A program made the position numbers and the translations under genes. A stretch of DNA of 37,221 nt from Gammaproteobacteria bacterium (GTDB taxonomy: Bacteria; Pseudomonadota; Gammaproteobacteria; GCA-001735895), in NCBI GenBank assembly GCA_024686195.1, contig JAIBDO010000005.1, forward strand, positions 1 through 37,221, read 5' to 3'. Shown here in pieces: positions 31,788-37,221 of the stretch (position 1 is its first letter; each line of letters opens with the position of its first letter). The notes under the pieces were generated by a model that searched no databases, was not told the origin of the DNA, and saw nothing but the letters and a program-made list of their open reading frames with translations.

Positions 31788-32054
31788 TCAAAAGTGATAG
31801 TAGGTAGTATTGAGATACTCGATCACGTCATCGACCTCATCGTCAAACCAGGTAACGCCAATCGCATCCCTGCAAAAGCGCACCTGCTGGCCGAGTCGAG
31901 CCAAATCGCCAACCTTGCGATTAGCGCGTGTGTACACACCTGAATCATGGCAGCCGGTGCAGTGCTCAAAGTGCAGATCATCGCCGTTTTCGATATCGGC
32001 AGCCTGGATTGCCCCCAACCACAGGAACAGTAAAAGTGTTGCTAAGAATTTCAT
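31788..32054 (-). CDS. Small monoheme c-type cytochrome
   Basis: An 88-residue exported protein. Residues 1-18 are a signal peptide (MKFLATLLLFLWLGAIQA-AD). The heme motif CTGCH appears in FEHCTGCHDSGVYTR. The C-terminal helix (WFDDEVDDVIEYLNTTYYHF) is the usual end of such domains. A Met that could be the sixth heme ligand is not visible after the heme motif, so the axial ligation is unclear. The track start 17 codons earlier is rejected because GGAGA precedes the ATG at 32054. It lies 23 nt after the glutamine amidotransferase gene, probably in the same transcript. Periplasmic electron carrier; partner unknown. Confidence 0.82.
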   Translation of the reverse strand: MKFLATLLLFLWLGAIQAADIENGDDLHFEHCTGCHDSGVYTRANRKVGDLARLGQQVRFCRDAIGVTWFDDEVDDVIEYLNTTYYHF

Positions 32055-32077
32055 TATCGTCTCCGTCATTCGCACAA

Positions 32078-32791
32078 TTAACCAAGGTAAAAGCGCATCA
32101 TCCATTCGGCCCAGACATCTGCATCCGGTTCGCCCTCGGCTATGTAGCGTTCCGCACTGGCACGCGCCTCTGGTGAAAGACTGTCGGTAGCCTTGAGAAA
32201 GTTTACCATGGCGCGATGCGGTTGCTCAGGATGGCCCTGGAGACAGAGCACGTTGTCACCAATCGTGTAGCCGTAATTTTCATATTCGTCGGTGTGCGCA
32301 AACGTGACCGCGGCCTCGGGCAGGCGCGTGACCCGCTCCTGGTTAAAATGATAGAGACCAGTGGTCGTCATCACTGGTTGCATCCAGTCTAATTGCCTGC
32401 TGATATGCACCGGGTAATTACCAATCAACCAACCCTGTTCGTTGTGCCCGACATCGCCGCCGAACGCACAGGCAACTAACTGATGGCCGAAGCAGGAGCC
32501 GATGATTTTGAGCTTACGATCCTCGGCCGCCTGGATTAGTTCGATCAAGCGCGCAATCCAGTCATGATCATCATGCACACTGCAGGGACTGCCGGTCACC
32601 AGAATGGCGTCATAATCATCGAGGCGCCCGGGGAACTGATCTTTCGAGGTAAAGAAGACGTCGAAACGAGCATCCGCATTAAACGGCTGCAGCAGGTCGA
32701 TAAACTTCTGTGCGTCGGTTATACCCAGATCGTCGGCCCAGTAAACTTCGGGGACGGAATCCAGAATGGCGATTCTAATGGCTTGCTTCAA
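32078..32791 (-). CDS. Class I glutamine amidotransferase-like protein
   Basis: A 237-residue protein with the complete class I triad: nucleophile C100 in IIGSCFGHQLVA, and H187 and E189 in CLQGHPEQPHRAM. LVTGSPCSVHDDHDWIARLIELI forms the oxyanion region. It is a stand-alone domain, similar to GuaA-like amidotransferases encoded without a synthetase partner and to YfeJ/PuuD-like hydrolases. It could release ammonia from glutamine for an unknown synthetase or hydrolyse a gamma-glutamyl compound. No synthetase or puu genes are adjacent. Upstream 92 nt to the divergent small ORF hold nothing recognised. Confidence 0.88.
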   Translation of the reverse strand: MKQAIRIAILDSVPEVYWADDLGITDAQKFIDLLQPFNADARFDVFFTSKDQFPGRLDDYDAILVTGSPCSVHDDHDWIARLIELIQAAEDRKLKIIGSCFGHQLVACAFGGDVGHNEQGWLIGNYPVHISRQLDWMQPVMTTTGLYHFNQERVTRLPEAAVTFAHTDEYENYGYTIGDNVLCLQGHPEQPHRAMVNFLKATDSLSPEARASAERYIAEGEPDADVWAEWMMRFYLG

Positions 32792-32883
32792 TTTGCTTTC
32801 CTTTCAATACACGTTGACTCAAAAAGCAACGATACCTGAAAATGAGAAGACTATTAACCCGCTAACGTAAATCGGATGCCCTC

Positions 32884-33051
32884 ATGACACCAGAAGAATT
32901 TCGCCAGGCGGGCACCGCTTTCATCAGCCCGTCTCAATTAAACGGCCGCTGGATGGTACGGGTTTCCATTGGCGTTGAAGCCACCACAGGCCAACACCTG
33001 GAGATACTGTGGGAGCTGATACAACAACAGCTGCGGCAGAGCGACAGATGA
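32884..33051 (+). pseudogene. C-terminal remnant of a PLP-dependent decarboxylase
   Basis: A 55-codon ORF missed by the track's length limit, starting ATG at 32884 and ending TGA at 33051. The translation (MTPEEFRQAGTAFISPSQLN, then GRWMVRVSIGVEATTGQHLE and a C-terminal helix ILWELIQQQ) resembles the last 45-50 residues of aromatic-L-amino-acid/tyrosine decarboxylase-type PLP enzymes, where the segment L-x-G-R-x-x-x-R-V-S-I-G/C and a final helix close the small domain. The catalytic Lys and cofactor site are absent; a stop codon lies 21 nt upstream in frame. Either a decayed remnant of a lost gene or an unusual small protein; remnant is favoured. Family match is from memory and not confirmed. 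Confidence 0.5.
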
Positions 33052-33142
33052 TGGCTATCGATGTCGAAATTGAGTAAGACATTGATCGGAAAAAAGGATA
33101 CATTACGCGGCTTTCACAACCACAACCGATAAGCGCGAGACT

Positions 33143-33463
33143 ATGGCCACGATCACCTGGAAAATGGAAGATGGCAGCGAAATAACGGCTGACGTCAAAA
33201 ACGGCTTGAACCTGATGGAAGCCGCGACTGCAAATAACGTACCCCACATCGAGGGCGAATGCGGAGGATGTCTTTCCTGTGCTACCTGCCACGTGTTTGT
33301 CGACCCGCAGTGGTTCGCCAAAACCGGTGAAATCGATGACATCGAAGACACCATGCTCGAGATGACCGACGTCGAACGTGAAGACAACAGCCGTCTGAGC
33401 TGCCAGATCATCGCCTCGGAAGAACTTGACGGTCTGATACTGAACGTTCCCGAACCGGAGTAA
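33143..33463 (+). CDS. [2Fe-2S] ferredoxin, adrenodoxin/putidaredoxin type
   Basis: A 106-residue electron carrier. The cluster cysteines are C40, C46, C49 and C87 in GECGGCLSCATCHVFVD and LSCQII, the CX5CX2C...C spacing of adrenodoxin-like ferredoxins that feed cytochromes P450 or Rieske oxygenases. An additional Cys at 43 lies within the loop. Acidic C-terminal half (EIDDIEDTMLEMTDVEREDN) is typical for reductase docking. It is immediately followed by its reductase gene with no gap, so they form a pair. No P450 or oxygenase lies in this window. Confidence 0.92.
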   Translation: MATITWKMEDGSEITADVKNGLNLMEAATANNVPHIEGECGGCLSCATCHVFVDPQWFAKTGEIDDIEDTMLEMTDVEREDNSRLSCQIIASEELDGLILNVPEPE

Positions 33464-34690
33464 ATGGTGACCAGCCCCATCGTCATCGTTGGTGCGGGAC
33501 AGGCGGCGGCCTCATTCATTTCTCGCCACGTGGCGCTGGCAAACCCGCAACCAGTGGTATTGATCGGCGAGGAATCGCACCCTCCCTATCAGCGCCCGCC
33601 CCTGTCAAAAAAATATCTGCTGGGCCAACTGGAGCGCGAACGCCTGTTCATCCGTCCACTGGAATGGTACGCAGAACAAAACATCAGTCTGCACCTCGAT
33701 ACGCGAGTTGAGGCTATTCAGCCCCAGCATCACAGCCTGAAGACCGCGAACGGCGAAACCATTGATTATGACAAATTGTTGCTGTGCACCGGCTCCAGCG
33801 CGCGCCGCTTGCCCGCTGCCGTCGGCGGCTCGCTGGACGGTGTGTTTACGCTGCGCAGCATTGCCGACATTGATCAGCATTCGCCTGAGTTTCAGTCGGG
33901 ACGCAAACTGCTCATCGTCGGCGGCGGCTATATTGGTCTGGAAGCAGCCGCTGTCGCGCGTCAGCTCGGTCTCGAAGTCACCCTGCTGGAAATGGCCGAT
34001 CGCATTCTGCAGCGCGTCGCGTCAGCGGCCACCTCGGATTACTTTCGTGCGCTACACCAGCAGCATGGGGTAGAGGTGCGTGAATCGACACAACTCGCGC
34101 GCCTGCTAGAAAAAGACGGCAAGCTGTGTGGCGCCGAACTTGAGTCAGGCGAAGTGATCGACGCCGACCTGGTGCTGGTGGGCATCGGCGGCAGTGCCAA
34201 TATCGAACTCGCGCAGGCGGCAGGCCTGGATTGCGATAACGGCATTCGCGTCAACGAGGTTTGCCAGACTTCCGACCCGGATATCTATGCGGCCGGTGAC
34301 TGCAGCTGCTTTGAGCGCAACGGTCAAAGCATGCGCCTTGAATCGGTGCAGAACGCCGCTGACCAGGGTGACCTGGTAGCGCGCCACCTCGCTGGCGAGG
34401 ACGTGCGCTACACGGCACTGCCGTGGTTCTGGTCAGACCAATACGACTGTAAACTGCAGATCGTCGGGCTCAACCAGGGTCATAACCACAGTGTGATCAG
34501 ACCCGGCGCAAGCGCTAGCAGTCGATCGATCTGGTACTACCGCGATGACGAACTGCTCGCTATCGACGCTATGAACGAACCCAAGTCATACGCCTTTGGT
34601 CGCAAAATCATCGAGGCTGGCATCAATCCTACACCGCAACAGGTCGCCGATCCGGCGACAGATTTAAAAACTCTGGCCCTTGGCCGATAG
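33464..34690 (+). CDS. FAD-dependent ferredoxin reductase
   Basis: A 408-residue NAD(P)H:ferredoxin reductase of the putidaredoxin/BphA4 class. It has the FAD loop IVGAGQAAASF, the PPYQRPPLSKKYLLG segment typical of the family, the NAD loop IVGGGYIGLEAAAVARQLG, SDPDIYAAGDCSCFE and the C-terminal domain ending with LPWFWSDQYDCKLQIVGL. It starts directly after the ferredoxin stop (translational coupling) and should reduce that ferredoxin with NAD(P)H. Its last codons begin a 16-bp tandem repeat. The final oxygenase acceptor is elsewhere or unknown. Confidence 0.93.
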   Translation: MVTSPIVIVGAGQAAASFISRHVALANPQPVVLIGEESHPPYQRPPLSKKYLLGQLERERLFIRPLEWYAEQNISLHLDTRVEAIQPQHHSLKTANGETIDYDKLLLCTGSSARRLPAAVGGSLDGVFTLRSIADIDQHSPEFQSGRKLLIVGGGYIGLEAAAVARQLGLEVTLLEMADRILQRVASAATSDYFRALHQQHGVEVRESTQLARLLEKDGKLCGAELESGEVIDADLVLVGIGGSANIELAQAAGLDCDNGIRVNEVCQTSDPDIYAAGDCSCFERNGQSMRLESVQNAADQGDLVARHLAGEDVRYTALPWFWSDQYDCKLQIVGLNQGHNHSVIRPGASASSRSIWYYRDDELLAIDAMNEPKSYAFGRKIIEAGINPTPQQVADPATDLKTLALGR

Positions 34691-34725
34691 ACCCTGGGGC
34701 CGATAGACCCTGGGGCAGATAGACC
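34682..34725 (+). repeat. 16-bp tandem repeat spanning the reductase stop codon
   Basis: GGCCGATAGACCCTGG occurs twice exactly (34682-34697, 34698-34713) and a third, partial copy GGCAGATAGACC follows (34714-34725). The first unit includes the codons for the final Gly-Arg and the TAG stop of the ferredoxin reductase gene. Likely a replication-slippage duplication. The remaining 190 nt to the convergent mltF-like gene show no gene and no clear terminator. Confidence 0.85.
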
Positions 34726-34916
34726 AGCACGATTTTATTATTTTGCCTGGGAACCCCTGGCGGTTAACACCGCGCATCTGTTCGCGCCTTACCTGCGCAA
34801 GCGGGAATCTCGAAAATCAAAAGCGGATATAGCGAAGACAGTTTTCAGGTTGCCCTCGCATCAAGATATCACCAGGTGAATGCAGCGATGACGCCACAAG
34901 GCGCGGAAACTTAACC

Positions 34917-37175
34917 TTAAAATAGCGACCTGCTATTAATATCGTCCGACGGTGGATGCAGAAGTAATCCCACGCCAGGGGCTTGCGACCTAAACGCAGC
35001 ATCAATCAGAAACTTGTTTGCAGGAATCGACAGTAGCCTGGGTTGCGCCGTAGTGATCTCACGACTGAGATCGATATAGGCTTCAAATCGCTGGCGAATA
35101 TCACGCACGTAGTTAACCGGCTCACGACCGTTAACGTATCCGAATCGGGCCTTGCGAGCGTATTCTTTCTTAGCCAATAGCAGCATTGCCTTTTCAGTAT
35201 GATCAAACCAGCGATTCGGATCAAAGCCCTTCAATCGCGCCAGGCGCCGAGCATCGTGCACGTGACCTGCACCGGCATTGTAAGAGGCAAGCGTAAACCA
35301 GAGCCGCTCTGAGATGGGCAGGTTGGAGTCGAATCGATCGCGTAACCAATCCATATACTTGATGCCTCCCTTGATATTCAAGGCAGGATCACTGGTATTT
35401 TTCACCCCCATCGCCTTGGCTGTACGTGGCATCAATTGCATCAAACCACGGGCGCCAACATGCGACTTTGCCTTCGGATTAAACTTGCTTTCCTGATACA
35501 TCTGCGCGGTGACCAGCCGCCAGTCGAAACCGTAACGATCGGCATACTTGCGCACCAGCTCATCGTAGGGAGAAATCTGCCCTCGCAACGGATCCACCAC
35601 ACGACCACGCGCAAGGCGCTGCATCGAGCGCTGACTCTTGAAATACTTGGTATAGATGACGTTGTAAAATTCGCTTTTGTAGACCCGTTTAACGAACTCA
35701 TCGAGAGCCTGCTTCAACTTCGGGTTGTTCTTTCGCAAGGCAATCGAATGCGCCGCCGGTTCATCCAGTACGTATGCCGAGCGCACCGGCACTCCCTTGG
35801 CCAGTTCGATATCGAGCAGGTGCTCACCCGCCATGGTGGCTTCGTACTCGCCGCTTGACACCATCTTTATCAGTTGCTCGGTTTCCACATTGTCATTGGC
35901 TTCGCGCAGATGAAAGCGAGCGCCCTCGCGCTGCATTTCGGAAAGACGGTTCCAGTAGCCGCTGTGGTGGCGCACAAACAGGGTAAGATCATCGAGATCT
36001 GCGAGCGATTTTGCTGAATCTTCCTGCTGAACCACTATGTGCTGGTTCGCATAGTGATAGGGGTCAGAATACTCGATACCCAGACGACGCCGGCGCTCAT
36101 CGGGTTCCATAAATCCCATTGCGATATCGGCACGTCCTTCCATCAGCCAGGAGGTCATTTCGCCATGACTGGGTGGCACTACCACTTCGAGCCGCATGCC
36201 ATGATACTCGGCAAATTCACGTGCCAATTCATACTCGAAACCCATCAACTCGCCGCGATACAGAAAATAGGATGCCGCGTTGTTGCGTAATAATACGCGT
36301 AACACCTTGCGTTCTTTAATCGCCTCGAAGTCATCCAGAAAACGTTGATCACGATCTTCAACCATGTGTTCGAGTTGCAAATAGCGATTGATTTCACTGA
36401 CTAGCTGCGGGGCATTTTTGCGGATACCCCAGGCGACATTACGCTGGCTGCTGAAATTGGTAGCAACACGCAGATCGTCGCGGTAACTCAGGTAGATCTC
36501 GACCAGGTTGCTATCGAGGATAGTGGCATCGATCTTGCCCTGAGCGACGTCGTCGAGCACCTCCTCGGTTTGCATGCCATCAGGGATTTCGACGATTTTG
36601 ATATCCGGATAGCTCTCCTCTTTGAGCCAGTTGAGGGCATGCCAGAAGGTCGAGTCGCGATTGACCATCACTGTCCTGCCATTCAAATCACTTACTCGCT
36701 GGATTGACTTGTCATCCTTGCCGACGATCACCTGTTCGTGCACATGATCAAGCGGCACCGAAAAAGCCATCTTCTCGAGTCGATCAGCACTAATAGTCAG
36801 ATTACTGATAGCAATATCCCCCTTACCCTCAATCAGGGCGGGGATCAGCTTGGAAAAGTTATCGACCAGTACCAGTTCGGGAATTAATCCATGCGAAAGG
36901 GCGAATTCCTCAGCGATACGCTGCTGCTCAACGAGCGGAGAGCGCCGACGTGGCAGGTAGGAGGCACTGGAATTATCGCGCGTCAGCAAAATACGCAACT
37001 TACCCTGAGCCAGGATATCCATGAAGTCGCCATCAAAACGCTGCGTCTCCGCCAGCGTGCTGTAGGTGCGATTCAAGTATGCATCGGCCGAAAGCGAAAG
37101 CAACGAACTGACTACCAGCAGCAAAATTCCTGCAGCGGAATTTCCGACCATCTTATGGGTAGTAGTCAAGCTCAT
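34917..37175 (-). CDS. MltF-like lytic transglycosylase with two substrate-binding domains
   Basis: A 752-residue envelope protein. An N-terminal hydrophobic helix (AAGILLLVVSSLLSLSADA) is a signal peptide or anchor. Two SBP_bac_3-type domains follow (about 53-275 and 288-515): LRILLTRDNSSASYLPRRRSP and RVLLRNNAASYFLYRGELMGFEYELAREFAEYHG are the typical first strands. The C-terminal lytic transglycosylase domain (about 540-690) has the catalytic Glu near 562 in MYQESKFNPKAKSHVGARGLMQLMP and LASYNAGAGHV, and would cleave peptidoglycan to 1,6-anhydromuropeptides. Ordinary MltF has one binding domain and is about 500 residues. The track's first codon is TTG; the ATG at 37175 is preferred. Convergent with the reductase gene; the gene ends near the window edge upstream. 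Confidence 0.9.
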   Translation of the reverse strand: MSLTTTHKMVGNSAAGILLLVVSSLLSLSADAYLNRTYSTLAETQRFDGDFMDILAQGKLRILLTRDNSSASYLPRRRSPLVEQQRIAEEFALSHGLIPELVLVDNFSKLIPALIEGKGDIAISNLTISADRLEKMAFSVPLDHVHEQVIVGKDDKSIQRVSDLNGRTVMVNRDSTFWHALNWLKEESYPDIKIVEIPDGMQTEEVLDDVAQGKIDATILDSNLVEIYLSYRDDLRVATNFSSQRNVAWGIRKNAPQLVSEINRYLQLEHMVEDRDQRFLDDFEAIKERKVLRVLLRNNAASYFLYRGELMGFEYELAREFAEYHGMRLEVVVPPSHGEMTSWLMEGRADIAMGFMEPDERRRRLGIEYSDPYHYANQHIVVQQEDSAKSLADLDDLTLFVRHHSGYWNRLSEMQREGARFHLREANDNVETEQLIKMVSSGEYEATMAGEHLLDIELAKGVPVRSAYVLDEPAAHSIALRKNNPKLKQALDEFVKRVYKSEFYNVIYTKYFKSQRSMQRLARGRVVDPLRGQISPYDELVRKYADRYGFDWRLVTAQMYQESKFNPKAKSHVGARGLMQLMPRTAKAMGVKNTSDPALNIKGGIKYMDWLRDRFDSNLPISERLWFTLASYNAGAGHVHDARRLARLKGFDPNRWFDHTEKAMLLLAKKEYARKARFGYVNGREPVNYVRDIRQRFEAYIDLSREITTAQPRLLSIPANKFLIDAAFRSQAPGVGLLLHPPSDDINSRSLF

Positions 37176-37221
37176 AGTCAAACACTAAACCGTTTTATCA
37201 TCCCTTTGTCAAAACTAAAAC

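Noticed and set aside
31527-31943. 138-residue plus-strand ORF spanning the MFS-cytochrome gap
   Set aside because: It overlaps both minus-strand genes in antisense, has no family features, and its central part lies in the non-coding gap by chance.

Overview
This window looks like chromosomal DNA of a free-living, probably aquatic gammaproteobacterium. That is an inference: several proteins resemble Enterobacteria or Pseudomonas families (MoaB, MobA/MobB, YdjM-like DUF457, YjdF-like DUF2238, DUF1285, DUF3565, MltF-type transglycosylase), base composition looks moderately GC-rich by eye, and genes are tightly packed with many 4-nt ATGA overlaps. No rRNA, tRNA, CRISPR array, insertion sequence or phage gene was recognised.

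Left third (1-14.1 kb): a tungsten / pterin-cofactor island. It holds a tungstate ABC transporter (tupABC) running directly into mobA and mobB. moaB lies divergently with a small DUF6494 gene. moeA and moaD lie at the far end. Between them, on the minus strand, is a tungsten aldehyde:ferredoxin oxidoreductase operon of the aorABC type: a four-cluster ferredoxin-like AorA, the catalytic AorB and the FAD/NAD reductase AorC. It is followed by a dedicated MoaD-like sulfur carrier, an unrecognised 109-residue protein and a MoeB/ThiF-type activating enzyme. Together these genes would import tungstate, build and insert the pterin cofactor, and make an aldehyde-oxidising enzyme linked to NAD. moaA, moaC and moaE are not here and must lie elsewhere. 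DUF457, DUF302, DUF3565 and a small membrane-protein gene are interspersed. The 223-nt gap between aorB and aorC is notable: it holds an 81-nt near-perfect hairpin and then a rho-independent terminator.

Middle (14.2-28.2 kb, all plus strand): a likely uptake and catabolism region. It comprises DUF1285, a class IV aminotransferase overlapping it, a sulfotransferase-like P-loop protein, and a large metallo-beta-lactamase-fold protein with cyclic-nucleotide-binding-like domains. Next is a peptide/opine-type ABC importer (fused double ATPase, binding protein, terminator, two permeases). After it come a small alpha/beta protein, a formylglycine-type sulfatase or phosphonate monoester hydrolase, a diheme c-type cytochrome and a branched-chain aminotransferase. 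The substrate cannot be read from sequence.

Right third (28.2-37.2 kb): an MscS-family channel, a small membrane protein, an MFS transporter, a small monoheme cytochrome c and a class I glutamine amidotransferase. A 55-codon ORF resembles only the C-terminal end of PLP-dependent decarboxylases. A [2Fe-2S] ferredoxin is coupled to its FAD reductase, with a 16-bp tandem repeat spanning the reductase stop codon. The window ends with an MltF-like lytic transglycosylase carrying two periplasmic binding domains instead of one.

All gene calls rest on reading protein motifs by eye; no database search was run.
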